64,000 nt of DNA from Chloroflexota bacterium (GTDB taxonomy: Bacteria; Chloroflexota; JAJPGV01), in contig JAJPGV010000015.1 in NCBI GenBank assembly GCA_021325635.1, positions 1-64,000 on the forward strand, in the 5' to 3' direction. The first letter of the stretch is position 1. Each line of letters begins with the position of its first letter. The notes under the pieces were generated by a model that was not told the DNA's origin, did not search any database, and saw only the letters and a program-made list of their open reading frames with translations. A program made the position numbers and the translations under genes. This document shows positions 9,463 through 18,694 of the stretch, in pieces.

Positions 9463-9528
9463 ATTAAGGATGAGCGAAGAAAAGCTGAGAACAGGATAAG
9501 AAGATGCTGAGACCGGCGTAAGAAACAA
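9463..9528. promoter_or_regulatory. 22-bp phased direct repeats, candidate response-regulator sites
   Basis: Two adjacent 22-bp units start at 9485 and 9507, each GCTGAGA-N7-TAAGAA, identical at 15 of 22 positions. The AAGAA part recurs once more exactly 22 bp upstream (9477-9481). A two-turn period is what OmpR/PhoB-type regulators use. The array sits in the divergent region between the pump and two-component operons, so it could control both (inference). Confidence 0.45.
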
Positions 9529-9563
9529 CCATTCGGCAGATGAAAACAGCCAGGATGGATGTT

Positions 9564-9569
9564 TATAGT
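9564..9569 (+). promoter_or_regulatory. Candidate -10 box of the two-component operon
   Basis: TATAGT lies 11 bp before the ATG at 9581, and no ribosome-binding site is visible between them. This would give a leaderless or nearly leaderless transcript. No clear -35 is seen, and the phased repeats end 35 bp upstream, as expected for an activator-dependent promoter. Confidence 0.35.
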
Positions 9570-9580
9570 AGACCAGAGCC

Positions 9581-10252
9581 ATGAAGGAGCGGATCTTAGT
9601 CGTTGATGACGATGAGAAGATCACCAACCTGCTCCGGCGCGCGCTGTCGTATGAGGGATACGTCATCGACGTGGCGCACGATGGCCTGGCCGCGCTTTCT
9701 CAAGCACTCGAACATCACCCCGACCTGGTTGTGCTGGACATTCAGCTGCCGGGCATTGATGGCCTCGAAGTCTGCCGGCGTTTACGCGAGGGCGGTAACG
9801 AGCCGATCCTCATGCTGACTGCGCGGGACGAAGTCTCCGACCGCGTGCAGGGCCTGGACAGCGGAGCGGATGATTACCTCGTCAAGCCGTTTGCGCTGGA
9901 AGAGCTGCTGGCGCGAGTCCGAGCGCTGCTGCGCCGGCGAGAGCCTGAAAGCCGCGCGGAGCTGCGCTTTTCCGACCTTGTGCTCGACTTGGACAGCAGA
10001 GAGGCCAGGCGTGGTGAACGAGTCATCGACCTGTCGGCAAAGGAGTTTGACCTGCTCTCGCTTTTTATGCGGAATCCGCGGCGAGTGCTGACGCGAGAAT
10101 ATATCCTCGAACACGCCTGGGGATATGACTTCTACGGCGAATCGAACGTCATTGAAGTCTACGTTGGCTACCTGCGCCAGAAGCTGGAAGCCAATAGTGA
10201 GCCGCGTTTAATTCAAACGGTCCGAGGCGCGGGCTATGTATTAAAGGAATGA
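9581..10252 (+). CDS. OmpR/PhoB-family response regulator
   Basis: The 223-residue regulator has an N-terminal receiver domain. It carries an acidic pocket (VVDDDEK), phospho-acceptor Asp53 in VVLDIQLPG, a conserved Thr in MLTARDE and Lys in YLVKPF. The C-terminal winged-helix DNA-binding domain contains [16 protein letters not shown] and ends RGAGYVLKE. It forms an operon with the kinase gene that starts 1 nt after its stop. It is divergent from the RND pump, with phased repeats between, so pump control and autoregulation are likely (inference). Confidence 0.95.
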   Translation: MKERILVVDDDEKITNLLRRALSYEGYVIDVAHDGLAALSQALEHHPDLVVLDIQLPGIDGLEVCRRLREGGNEPILMLTARDEVSDRVQGLDSGADDYLVKPFALEELLARVRALLRRREPESRAELRFSDLVLDLDSREARRGERVIDLSAKEFDLLSLFMRNPRRVLTREYILEHAWGYDFYGESNVIEVYVGYLRQKLEANSEPRLIQTVRGAGYVLKE

Positions 10253-10253
10253 C

Positions 10254-11711
10254 ATGAGTCTGCGGCTCCGGTTAACGCTGTGGTACACCGGCATCCTGGG
10301 CGGCACGTTGCTGCTCGTTTCTCTGATCGTGTACTTCACCATGGCCTTCACCCTCGACCGGCAGACGAATCAGTTCCTGAATTCCCGCAAGGATCAGTAT
10401 GCTCTGGCCCTGGTGAGGGCCGGCGGCCCAGCCCGGGGGGCCGCACTATTCGCCAACCTGATCGCCAACTTCAATCCCGACACGTACGCTCAGCTCGTCG
10501 GCTTGGACGGGCAGCCCATTACGCGTACCTCCAACCTGCCGAGCGGCTGGCCGCTCGACAAGAGCACGATCGACCGCGCGCTGAGCGGTGTCGTCGTCGA
10601 TGAAACAGTCCGCACCGGCGATGTGGTGCTGCGGATCGAGAACTTTCCCATCAGCTTTGAAGGGCAGACCATCGGCGTGCTGCAGCTCGGTCGGGACGTG
10701 ACCCAAGCCGAAGCTTCGCTGACCTTTCTCCGGGAAATGCTGGTCCTGGCTAACCTGGCCGGTCTGGCCGCCTCGTTCGGCGCCGGCTGGCTGCTGGCCC
10801 GTCAGGCACTGCGACCCATCGGACGCATCGCCCAGACGGCTCAGGACATCGGCGCGTCCAAGGACTTTGCCCGCCGGGTCGAGTTCGCCGGCTCTCACGA
10901 CGAGCTGGGCCAGCTCACCACGGCCTTCAACGACATGCTCGGCCACATCCAGGCGGCCTACCACCAGATCGAGAATGCCCTGCAGGCCCAACGCCGCTTC
11001 GTGGCCGACGCTTCGCATGAGCTGCGAACCCCGCTGACGACCATCCGCGGGAACATTGGCCTCCTGCGCGGCCCTGAAGTCACCAGCGAAGATCGCCGGG
11101 ATGCGCTGCAGGATATGGCCAGTGAGGCCGAGCGCATGAGCCGGCTGGTTGCCAACCTGCTGGTGCTGGCACGAGCCGACGCCGGTTTGCACCTCCAGAA
11201 GACTCCCGTCCCTATGGGCGAGGTGGTGCGGGATGTGTATCGACAGGCTCGCGTGTTGAGCGACGGCGTGCGATTGCTGGTAAAGGACGATCAGCCGGCT
11301 TATGTGGATGGGAACCCGGACTACCTCAAGCAGCTGCTGCTCATCCTGGTGGACAACGCGCTCAAGAACACACCTGCTGGCGGCAGCGTCGACGTGGCCA
11401 CCGATCAAAACGACGGCTGGGTCCGGCTCACCGTGCGGGACACGGGCAAGGGGATTTCGCGCGAGGCGCTGCCGCACATCTTCGAGCGCTTCTACCAAGC
11501 CGACAAGTCGCGCACCGGCGGAGGCACAGGACTTGGCCTGGCCATCGCCAAGTGGATCGTGGAGGAGCACGGCGGCCGGATAGACGTGGAATCCCAGGTG
11601 GGGGTCGGCAGCACCTTCACCGTCTGGCTGCCGGCAGGAACGGTGCGGCAGGAGCCGCAGGCCGCGGGCTCCGATAGGATCGCCGCCGCGTCAGGCGCGG
11701 CTCTTGGCTGA
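10254..11711 (+). CDS. Membrane sensor histidine kinase
   Basis: This is a 485-aa two-pass membrane kinase, the partner of the upstream regulator. The first span is at about residues 10-30. An extracytoplasmic sensor region of about 130 residues follows, then a second span near 162-185 and a HAMP domain. HisKA has His255 in ADASHELRTPL. The HATPase domain contains LVDNALKNTPAGG, DTGKGIS and GTGLGLAIAKW. The C-terminal 21 bp overlap the 3' end of the convergent FAD-protein gene. The stimulus is unknown; genomic context suggests envelope or drug stress. Confidence 0.95.
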   Translation: MSLRLRLTLWYTGILGGTLLLVSLIVYFTMAFTLDRQTNQFLNSRKDQYALALVRAGGPARGAALFANLIANFNPDTYAQLVGLDGQPITRTSNLPSGWPLDKSTIDRALSGVVVDETVRTGDVVLRIENFPISFEGQTIGVLQLGRDVTQAEASLTFLREMLVLANLAGLAASFGAGWLLARQALRPIGRIAQTAQDIGASKDFARRVEFAGSHDELGQLTTAFNDMLGHIQAAYHQIENALQAQRRFVADASHELRTPLTTIRGNIGLLRGPEVTSEDRRDALQDMASEAERMSRLVANLLVLARADAGLHLQKTPVPMGEVVRDVYRQARVLSDGVRLLVKDDQPAYVDGNPDYLKQLLLILVDNALKNTPAGGSVDVATDQNDGWVRLTVRDTGKGISREALPHIFERFYQADKSRTGGGTGLGLAIAKWIVEEHGGRIDVESQVGVGSTFTVWLPAGTVRQEPQAAGSDRIAAASGAALG

Positions 11712-12962
11712 GTCCTCGATGACGGCCTGAGCAGCGCGCTCCCCACTCGTCAGCGCCGCGTTCAAGGAATTGCCTTCGAGGTATTCACCGGCCAGGTAGA
11801 GGCCGAGGGCTCCAGCGCGGCTGGAGAGGCGGCAGCCTTCGAAGCCTGGCGGCAGGGCGAGACGGCCAAATGGCACCTGGTACGCGGCAAGCGGTGTCAA
11901 GTCGCGCAGGCGGCGCCACGGGAACCAGCGCTGCAGGTCGTCCAACGTCCGTTGAGCCAGCTCCTCGAGGCCCATATCCGGGGCGCCGAGCATGATGGCC
12001 GCCAGCAGGTGCTCGGGCGCCGGCGCGTAGCTCGGAGCCACATTGGTGAGCTCAACCGCATGATGCACAAAGCCGTCCTGGTAGCCACTCACCACGACTT
12101 TCTTGTGGCCGTACAAGGGACACGGGACGTGGAAGTACAGGCAGGTACAGCCGTACGCTTCCTTGGGCAGGGGTATGCCAGCCAGACGCTCGGCTTCCGG
12201 CGCATGGGCAGCCAGCACAACGGCGTCGGCTTCGAGCCCCTCTCTGGAGGTTTGCACGCCCAGCACTCGATCCCCCGATCGCTCCAGCCGTAGGACGGGG
12301 CATTCGAGGCGCACGGCACCCTCGGGCAGATCCGCGGCGATCTGCTCGGCAATGGCTTGCATGCCGGCCGCCGGGAGCACGGCCGGTCCGGACGACAACA
12401 TCTTGTATTCAAAGAGGAACGAGCTCGCGCTGAACGACAACGATGGATCGAAGAACAGTCCACCGAAGACACCGCGCACGAAGAGATCGATGAAGCGCGC
12501 CGAAAAGCCGTAACGGTCGAGGAACTGAGCGGCAGCGACATGACCATCACCCAGGACCTCGCGTACGTCCTTACGCCGAAGGTCACGGCGGAGGCGCATC
12601 GCTAGGCGCTTGTCCCCGGCGGTCGGAACGGCTGACAGCAGTGTGGGGACCACAGCCTTGGGGTCTGCCCAGGGATCGGCCAGCTCGTGCCAGTGCCCCC
12701 CTTCGACCAGGATGATCCCGGCGTCGAAGGCCCGCGGCTTGAGCGCCTTCACGTCGATCTGGCGCCGCACGGCAGGATAGCCGGTAAACAGCGCCTGGAA
12801 GCCGCGATCCAATCGGAAGCCGTCGACCACGTCTGTCCGCACGCGGCCGCCGATGCCATCGCTCGCCTCCAACAGGAGCACTTCCCAACCCGCGCGATAC
12901 AGCTCGCGAGCGCATAACAAGCCGGCCACCCCGGCACCCACGACAATGGCTCTCAACCCCAC
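11691..12962 (-). CDS. FAD-dependent amine-oxidase/phytoene-desaturase-like oxidoreductase
   Basis: The N-terminal Rossmann fold carries VVGAGVAGLLCARELY followed by ASDGIGGRVRTD, the standard FAD-binding signature. The C-terminal FAD contact is YLAGEYLEGNSLNAAL. GTG 12962 is preferred because it puts the glycine motif near residue 8. The frame stays open to ATG 13022, which would add 20 residues. The protein has about 423 aa and belongs to the flavin amine oxidase superfamily (protoporphyrinogen oxidase/desaturase relatives). The substrate cannot be told from sequence, and no carotenoid or heme genes are adjacent. It stands alone, convergent with the kinase gene. Confidence 0.85.
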   Translation of the reverse strand: MGLRAIVVGAGVAGLLCARELYRAGWEVLLLEASDGIGGRVRTDVVDGFRLDRGFQALFTGYPAVRRQIDVKALKPRAFDAGIILVEGGHWHELADPWADPKAVVPTLLSAVPTAGDKRLAMRLRRDLRRKDVREVLGDGHVAAAQFLDRYGFSARFIDLFVRGVFGGLFFDPSLSFSASSFLFEYKMLSSGPAVLPAAGMQAIAEQIAADLPEGAVRLECPVLRLERSGDRVLGVQTSREGLEADAVVLAAHAPEAERLAGIPLPKEAYGCTCLYFHVPCPLYGHKKVVVSGYQDGFVHHAVELTNVAPSYAPAPEHLLAAIMLGAPDMGLEELAQRTLDDLQRWFPWRRLRDLTPLAAYQVPFGRLALPPGFEGCRLSSRAGALGLYLAGEYLEGNSLNAALTSGERAAQAVIEDSAKSRA

Positions 12963-13088
12963 AATGATGACGCCACTCGTCCATCCAGGTTCCAGCGATC
13001 CAACGAAGCCCTCTGGCCTCACACGTCGCTACCACCCCAGCCCGCGTCACTCCGGCAGGGCAACATCAGCGGGCCACCGCGCGGCCTC

Positions 13089-13116
13089 ACTCTTCACTCT
13101 TAACTCTTCACTCTTA
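13089..13116. repeat. Perfect 14-bp tandem repeat (two copies)
   Basis: ACTCTTCACTCTTA occurs twice in tandem, each copy itself nearly two heptamers, and is followed by a partial third copy (AACTCTTC). It lies upstream of the nusA promoter in the 274-bp gap after the FAD gene. Whether it is regulatory or slippage-generated is unclear. Confidence 0.7.
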
Positions 13117-13141
13117 AACTCTTCTCCCGCCCCCTCCGCGC

Positions 13142-13147
13142 TATACT
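13142..13147 (+). promoter_or_regulatory. Candidate -10 box for the nusA operon
   Basis: TATACT is a 5/6 match to the -10 consensus and lies about 30 bp before the leader hairpin. No recognisable -35 is present at 16-18 bp. It would give a leader of roughly 80 nt. Confidence 0.4.
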
Positions 13148-13174
13148 CCCAGCAAACTGCAGAGGTTCCTCACT

Positions 13175-13196
13175 GAAGTGGGTTTCGGCCCACTTC
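13175..13196 (+). promoter_or_regulatory. Leader hairpin before nusA
   Basis: GAAGTGGG/CCCACTTC forms an 8-bp perfect stem with a TTTCGG loop, followed by TTTCATT. Its position in the 5' leader of a NusA operon suggests an attenuator or autoregulatory element, a common place for NusA-responsive control (inference). Confidence 0.5.
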
Positions 13197-13236
13197 TTTC
13201 ATTCTCAGGGCCTTAATTTCGACAGGGAGTGGAGCG

Positions 13237-14331
13237 TTGAACAAAGAATTCTTTGCCGCCATTGCCCAGGTCAGCTCTGAGAAAGGCGTCTCGCGCGAGG
13301 TCGTCCTCGACTCGCTGCGGACGGCGCTTGCCGCGGCCTACCAGCGCTCATATGAGGCGGAGGATCAAGACATCCAGGTGGACGTCGATCCCACCTCGGC
13401 CAAGATCCGGGTAATTCGCACGCAGACGGTTGTCGAAGGCGAAGCTCAGCATCCGAACGAGCTGTCGCTGGCCGAAGCGCGAGAGCGCAAGCGTACCGCC
13501 AAGATCGGCGAGCGAATTGTCGAGGACGTAACGCCCGAAAACTTTGGTCGCATCGCCGCGCAAACCGCCAAGCAGGTCATACAGCAGCGCATCCGCGATG
13601 CCGAGCGGGACAAGGTTTTCCAGGAATACGCGGGGCGGCAGGGCGACGTGATGCTGGGCGTGGTCCAGCGGGTCGACCCTTCGCGAGCCATCTTTCTGGA
13701 CTTGGGCCGCATCGACGTGCAAGCAGTGATGCCGGCTTCGGAGCAGATCCCGAGCGAGCAGTACCGGCCTGGCCAGCGGGTACGAGTGCTCGTGCTCGAG
13801 GTGCAGAAGGTGCCGCGCGGGCCGGTGCAGATCATCTGCAGCCGGGCCAATCGAGCCTTCCTGCGGCGGCTGTTCGAGCTCGAGGTGCCGGAGATCAAGA
13901 ACGGCGCCGTCGAGATCAAGATGATCGCCCGCGAGCCCGGCCAGCGGTCCAAGATCGCGGTTCATGCCGTGCAGGGAGGCGTCGACGCGCAGGGCTCATG
14001 CATCGGACAGCGCGGCATGCGCGTCATGAACGTCGTGAGTGAGCTGAGCGGCGAGAAGATCGACGTCGTGCTGTGGGATCCGGAGCCAGCCAAGTTCGTC
14101 GAGAACGCCCTCAGTCCGGCGCAGGTGCTGTCCGTCCGGATCGATGAAATGGACCGCACGGCACAGGTCGTAGTTCCCGACCGCCAGCTTTCACTGGCCA
14201 TCGGGAAAGAGGGTCAAAACGCCAGACTGGCGGCGAAGCTTACCGGCTGGCGAATTGACATCAAATCGAAATCAGCAGTAGATCGATCCGAGCCACAAGC
14301 GGAGCTCGCGGCGACGGGAACCGAGTCATGA
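13237..14331 (+). CDS. nusA: Transcription termination/antitermination factor NusA
   Basis: NusA binds RNA polymerase and nascent RNA and modulates pausing, termination and antitermination. This 364-aa version has the N-terminal RNAP-binding domain (FFAAIAQVSSEKGVSREVV) and an S1 domain around 130-195 (GVVQRVDPSRAIFLDLG). Two KH domains follow; the second contains the GxxG loop AIGKEGQNARLA. It lacks the C-terminal acidic repeats of proteobacterial NusA, as usual outside that group. The TTG start at 13237 is supported by AGGGAG/GGAG just upstream. rimP, normally the preceding gene, is absent here. Confidence 0.96.
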   Translation: MNKEFFAAIAQVSSEKGVSREVVLDSLRTALAAAYQRSYEAEDQDIQVDVDPTSAKIRVIRTQTVVEGEAQHPNELSLAEARERKRTAKIGERIVEDVTPENFGRIAAQTAKQVIQQRIRDAERDKVFQEYAGRQGDVMLGVVQRVDPSRAIFLDLGRIDVQAVMPASEQIPSEQYRPGQRVRVLVLEVQKVPRGPVQIICSRANRAFLRRLFELEVPEIKNGAVEIKMIAREPGQRSKIAVHAVQGGVDAQGSCIGQRGMRVMNVVSELSGEKIDVVLWDPEPAKFVENALSPAQVLSVRIDEMDRTAQVVVPDRQLSLAIGKEGQNARLAAKLTGWRIDIKSKSAVDRSEPQAELAATGTES

Positions 14332-14613
14332 ATGGCTCACATACCCGAGCGCACGTGCATCGCCTGCCGAACCAAGCGGCCGAAGGCGGAGATGCTGCGG
14401 CTGGTGCGAACAGGCGACGGTCGCGCCGCGCTCGATCCGCAGGCCCGGCAGCCGGGGCGTGGAGCGTACCTGTGCGCCGCGGCGGTATGCTGGCAGGCGG
14501 CGCTGCGCGGCTCACGGCTCGACAGAGCCCTGCGAACAGCCTTACAAGCCTCGACACGGCAAGCGCTGCTCGCGGCGCTGGAGGAGCACTCCGCGGTTAG
14601 GATGAGGGAGTAA
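14332..14613 (+). CDS. YlxR-family (DUF448) RNA-binding protein
   Basis: This 93-residue protein begins immediately after the nusA stop. The hallmark RTCIACRTKRPKAEMLRLVR gives the family name. GRGAYLC follows, with a second cysteine (AAAVCW). The family is found between nusA and infB in many bacteria and has been linked to nucleoid association and to RNase P binding in Firmicutes (established knowledge). An overlapping frame starting 4 nt earlier is a shadow. The ribosomal-protein-like YlxQ gene that often follows is missing. Confidence 0.9.
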   Translation: MAHIPERTCIACRTKRPKAEMLRLVRTGDGRAALDPQARQPGRGAYLCAAAVCWQAALRGSRLDRALRTALQASTRQALLAALEEHSAVRMRE

Positions 14614-14617
14614 AGAT

Positions 14618-16528
14618 ATGGCAAAGAAACAACACCGGCCGTTTTCCAGCCGGCCGCATAAACCCGGAGCGCGAGCTCTGGCCCTGCAGCGGGCGGGCGA
14701 CGCTATTGCGGCGCGTTCGACGGGACTGCCCGAGCCACGCCAGAACGGCCAGCACGGGCCATTCGAGCTCCCTCCGGTCGTCACCGTCAAAGAGATGTCC
14801 GACCTGATGGGCATCTCCGCGGTGGACATCATCAAGGCCTTGATGAAGAACGGGATCATGGCCACCATCAACAATCAGCTGGACTACGAGACGGCGGCCA
14901 TCGTGGCCGGCGATCTGGGCTATGAGACCGCTCCGGCCACCCTGGAAGAGGAGATCATCGAGGGCCCTGATGGCGCCACCCAGGCCGCCATCCACCGGCG
15001 GAACTTCCTGGAGGGCGAAGACGAGGCGAAGCTCGTATCCCGCCCGCCCGTGGTGACCATCATGGGCCATGTGGACCATGGCAAGACCTCCCTGCTGGAC
15101 GCCATACGGCAAACTCGGGTCGCGGCCGGTGAGGCCGGCGGCATCACTCAGCACATCGGCGCCTATCAGATCGAGTACAACGACCAGAAGATCACCTTCA
15201 TCGATACGCCGGGCCATGAGGCGTTCACCGCTATGCGCGCCCGGGGAGCTATGGTGACGGACATCGCCGTGATCGTGGTTGCCGCCGACGACGGCGTGAT
15301 GCCGCAGACGGAAGAGGCCATCAATCACGCCCGAGCGGCCGGCGTGCCCATCGTGGTAGCGCTGAACAAGATCGATCGCGAGCAGGCCGATCCGGCGCGT
15401 GTGAAGCAGCAGCTGCTGCAGGTGGGCGTGACCATCACCGAGTTCGGCGGGGACATCGAGTGCGTCGAGGTCTCCGCCCGAGAAAAGCTCGGCCTGGAAG
15501 ACCTGCTGGAGACCGTGATTCTCGTCTCCCAAATCCAGGAGCTCAAAGCCAACCCGGATCGCGCCGCAGTGGGCACGATCATCGAGGCTGAGCTGGATCG
15601 CAACAAGGGCGTCCTGGCCACGGTCCTGGTGGCCAACGGCACCTTGCACGTGGGCGACAACGTGGTCGTGGCCAGCACGTGGGGCAAGGTTCGAGCTATG
15701 TTCGACGACCGCGGGCATCGCATTCGCGAAGCGCCCCCGGCCTTCCCCGCTGCCATCCTTGGCCTGACCGACGTGCCGGCCGCCGGCGATCACCTGCAGG
15801 TGGTCGAAGACGAGCGCATGGCGCGAACCACCGCCGAGAAGCGCGCGTTTGCAGCCAAAGCTCAAGCGCAAGCCGGTTCTCGGACCACTGTGGAGGACGT
15901 GCTCGCCCGGCTTGGCCCCGGCGGCGCCAAGGAGCTGAACATCATCATCAAGGCCGACGTCCGTGGGTCAGCCGAGGCGGTGCGCCAGTCCCTGGAGCGG
16001 CTGGCGACGGATGAAACTCGTGTGAAAGTCATCCATGACGCCACGGGCAACATCACCGAGTCCGACGTCAACCTGGCCGTCGCCTCGAAGGCGCTCATCG
16101 TCGGGTTCAACGTCAAGGCCGACCCCGCCGCCCAGCGCATCGCCGCCGATGAGGGCATCGAGATGCGCTTCTACAGCATCATCTACAACGTCATCGAAGA
16201 CATCGAGAAGAGTCTCAGCAGCATGCTCGAACCCAAGTTCGAGGAGCGGGTCGAGGGCCATGCAGAGGTTCGGCAGGTCTTCCGAGTTGGGAAGAACGAC
16301 GTCATCGCCGGCTGCTATGTGACCGACGGCCAGATCGTACGCAATTCGAGTGCTCGTATCCTGCGCGGCGTCAATCCTGTCTTCAGCGGCAAGATCAGCT
16401 CGCTGCGCCGGTTCAAGGACGACGTCCGAGACGTAGCCTCCGGCTACGAGTGCGGTATTGGCATCGAGAACGCCGGCGACATCCAGGTTGGCGATGTCAT
16501 CGAGACGTTCTCCATGGTCCAGGTGTAG
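14618..16528 (+). CDS. infB: Translation initiation factor IF-2
   Basis: IF-2 is the GTPase that delivers initiator tRNA to the 30S subunit and promotes subunit joining. This one is short (636 aa), with a Lys/Arg-rich N-terminal extension of only about 50 residues before the IF2N domain ([13 protein letters not shown]). The G domain shows G1 [12 protein letters not shown]3 DTPGHEAF and G4 NKID. Domains II to IV follow, ending with the fMet-tRNA-binding domain ([18 protein letters not shown]). ATG 14618 lies 5 nt after the ylxR stop. Confidence 0.97.
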   Translation: MAKKQHRPFSSRPHKPGARALALQRAGDAIAARSTGLPEPRQNGQHGPFELPPVVTVKEMSDLMGISAVDIIKALMKNGIMATINNQLDYETAAIVAGDLGYETAPATLEEEIIEGPDGATQAAIHRRNFLEGEDEAKLVSRPPVVTIMGHVDHGKTSLLDAIRQTRVAAGEAGGITQHIGAYQIEYNDQKITFIDTPGHEAFTAMRARGAMVTDIAVIVVAADDGVMPQTEEAINHARAAGVPIVVALNKIDREQADPARVKQQLLQVGVTITEFGGDIECVEVSAREKLGLEDLLETVILVSQIQELKANPDRAAVGTIIEAELDRNKGVLATVLVANGTLHVGDNVVVASTWGKVRAMFDDRGHRIREAPPAFPAAILGLTDVPAAGDHLQVVEDERMARTTAEKRAFAAKAQAQAGSRTTVEDVLARLGPGGAKELNIIIKADVRGSAEAVRQSLERLATDETRVKVIHDATGNITESDVNLAVASKALIVGFNVKADPAAQRIAADEGIEMRFYSIIYNVIEDIEKSLSSMLEPKFEERVEGHAEVRQVFRVGKNDVIAGCYVTDGQIVRNSSARILRGVNPVFSGKISSLRRFKDDVRDVASGYECGIGIENAGDIQVGDVIETFSMVQV

Positions 16529-16561
16529 GCGCGGCCTTCGGCCCGCCTGCATTTCCGCGCG

Positions 16562-16921
16562 ATGAGCCGGCGCACGGAGCGCGTCCAGTCTCTGATCCGG
16601 CACGAGCTGGGCGAGATCATCCTGCAAGAGGTAAAGGATCCCCGCGTCGCCGGCCTGGTCTCGATCACGGCTGTCGAGGTGTCTCCGGACCTGCGCCTGG
16701 CCCGCGTGTTCGTGAGCGTCTATGGGCCCGAGGAGAATGAAGCGGCGGCTCTGACTGCCCTGCAGTCAGCCAAGGCGTTTCTCCGCCGCGAGCTCGGCTC
16801 CCGGCTGTCTCTGCGCTACGCGCCGGAGCTCGACCTGCGCATCGACCACTCACTGGAGTACGCCGATCGGGTGAGCAGGCTTCTCAAGACGCTTCCCCCG
16901 CCTTCATCCGAACCCCAGTAG
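16562..16921 (+). CDS. rbfA: 30S ribosome-binding factor RbfA
   Basis: RbfA is a KH-like late 30S maturation factor. The 119-aa protein shows the family core: RVQSLIRHELGEIILQEVKD at the start, then ITAVEVSPDLRLARVFVSVYG and LRYAPELDLRIDHSLEYADR. Its place between infB and truB is the classic order. The ATG at 16562 lies 33 nt after the infB stop. Confidence 0.95.
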   Translation: MSRRTERVQSLIRHELGEIILQEVKDPRVAGLVSITAVEVSPDLRLARVFVSVYGPEENEAAALTALQSAKAFLRRELGSRLSLRYAPELDLRIDHSLEYADRVSRLLKTLPPPSSEPQ

Positions 16922-16934
16922 CTGCCTCTCAGCC

Positions 16935-17759
16935 ATGCGGGGGCACCTATCGGATCCACCAGTTGGGATCCTCAACGTCAACAAACCTGCCGGAATCACC
17001 TCATTCGACGTGGTGGCTCGCGTACGAACAGCGACCGCTGTACGCCGTGTGGGCCACGCCGGCACTCTCGACCCGTTGGCCTCAGGGGTGCTGCTCGTTG
17101 CCGTGGGCAGGGCAACGAGGATCATCCCCTACCTTCAGACTCCACAGAAGGTCTACAGGGCCGAAATGACGTTGGGAATACGTACGACTACGTACGACTC
17201 GGAGGGGGAAGTGGTGGAGCGCCTGGCCGTGCCGGACCACCTCGACCTCAGCCCCTTTGTAGGCGACGTGTGGCAGACCCCTCCACTCTACTCCGCCCTC
17301 AAGAAAGACGGCAAAGCGCTCTACAGGTACGCCCGCGCCGGCCAGACAGTCGACGTCGAGCCCAGGCTGGTACGTATCGATGCGATCGAGCAGATTGCCT
17401 GGAGAGCGCCGGTGGCTGAGCTGCGCATCACCTGCGGTAAGGGCACCTACGTCCGCTCCCTGGCCCACGACCTCGGCGGCCATTTGACCGGCCTGGTTCG
17501 CGAAGCTGTCGGCGGTTTCACCTTGGAGAGCGCTATTACGCTGGACCAGCTCCCCGCATGGGAAAATTATCTGGTGCCAATCCCCGCCGCCCTGGAGAAC
17601 CTGCCGCGGCTGGTCGTCGACACGTCCGACGCCGCTCGCCTGACGCATGGATTGCCGGTAGCCGCCCCTTCGGGCGAGGCGCTGGCCCTGGACAGCGAAG
17701 GCGAAGCCATCGCCATCGTGCGTGATGGGCATCCTGCCGTCGTCTTCGGAACCGGGTAG
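16935..17759 (+). CDS. truB: tRNA pseudouridine(55) synthase TruB
   Basis: TruB isomerises U55 in the T-arm of tRNAs. In this 274-aa protein the N-terminal motif GILNVNKPAGITSFDVV and the catalytic Asp46 in HAGTLDPLASGVL are clear. The Tyr motif QTPPLYSALKKDGKALYRYAR and a second conserved block, GTYVRSLAHDLG, follow. The stop overlaps the ribF GTG start (TAGTG), so the two are coupled. Confidence 0.95.
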   Translation: MRGHLSDPPVGILNVNKPAGITSFDVVARVRTATAVRRVGHAGTLDPLASGVLLVAVGRATRIIPYLQTPQKVYRAEMTLGIRTTTYDSEGEVVERLAVPDHLDLSPFVGDVWQTPPLYSALKKDGKALYRYARAGQTVDVEPRLVRIDAIEQIAWRAPVAELRITCGKGTYVRSLAHDLGGHLTGLVREAVGGFTLESAITLDQLPAWENYLVPIPAALENLPRLVVDTSDAARLTHGLPVAAPSGEALALDSEGEAIAIVRDGHPAVVFGTG

Positions 17760-18694
17760 TGCGCGTCGTTCGCACGCTGGATGAGCTCACGGGTGGCCGT
17801 CCGTTCGCCGTCACGATCGGTGCCTTCGACGGCGTTCACCTCGGGCATCAATCCCTGTTCGCGCAGCTGCGGCAGCAAGCTCTCCTGCACCGCGCCAACA
17901 CCCTGGCCATCACCTTCGATCCCGACCCGGCTGAGGTCGTTTCACCCGATCCCCCACCTCACCTGACCGATCTCGAGCAGCGCATCGAGCTCATCGAACG
18001 CCAGGGCATGGACGAGCTGTGCATCCTGCACTTCGATAGAGCGATGATGGCCCTGTCCGCAGAGCAGTTCATGGACCAGCTCCTCAGCCATGCCCGGGTC
18101 GCCGAGCTGGTCGTCGGACATGACTTCGCCATGGGCCACGACCGTCTGGGTACACATTCCGTTCTGGCTGCCTACGCCAGGCGCCACGACTTCGCCTTCG
18201 CCATGGCAGAGGCATTCATGCTCGACGGGGCGCCAGTGAGCGCGTCTCGCATCCGCCGCCTGCTGCTGGAAGGCGACGTCACCATGGCCGCCGAGCTCCT
18301 TGGGCGGAACCACACGGTACGAGGCCGCGTGGTGGAGGGCGACAAGCGCGGCCGGCAAATCGGCTTCCCCACAGCCAACCTCGGCCTCGATCAGCGCTGG
18401 GCCATCCCGGCCGACGGCGTGTACGTTGCCCGCACTCACGTGCGCGGCCGGTGGTATCCGTCGGCGGTGAACATCGGGCTCCGCCCCACCTTCGATCTTC
18501 ACCAGCGAACCATCGAAAGCCATCTCATCGACTTCTCGGGCGACATCTACGGCGAGCCGATCGCCGTCGAGTTCGCAGCGCGGCTTCGGGCTGAGCAGCG
18601 CTTCTCCGGCCTAAAGGCAATCCGTGCGCAAATCGCACGCGACGTCGAGGCCGCGCGCGACTTCTTCCAGCGCGACCAGCCGCTGTCTTCTTAG
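17759..18694 (+). CDS. ribF: Bifunctional riboflavin kinase/FMN adenylyltransferase
   Basis: RibF makes FMN from riboflavin and then FAD. The N-terminal adenylyltransferase domain shows TIGAFDGVHLGHQSL, and the C-terminal kinase domain shows GDKRGRQIGFPTANL. The length of 311 aa is normal. The start is GTG 17759, overlapping the truB stop. It is the last gene of the nusA operon, and its stop overlaps that of convergent tyrS by 4 bp. Confidence 0.95.
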   Translation: MRVVRTLDELTGGRPFAVTIGAFDGVHLGHQSLFAQLRQQALLHRANTLAITFDPDPAEVVSPDPPPHLTDLEQRIELIERQGMDELCILHFDRAMMALSAEQFMDQLLSHARVAELVVGHDFAMGHDRLGTHSVLAAYARRHDFAFAMAEAFMLDGAPVSASRIRRLLLEGDVTMAAELLGRNHTVRGRVVEGDKRGRQIGFPTANLGLDQRWAIPADGVYVARTHVRGRWYPSAVNIGLRPTFDLHQRTIESHLIDFSGDIYGEPIAVEFAARLRAEQRFSGLKAIRAQIARDVEAARDFFQRDQPLSS

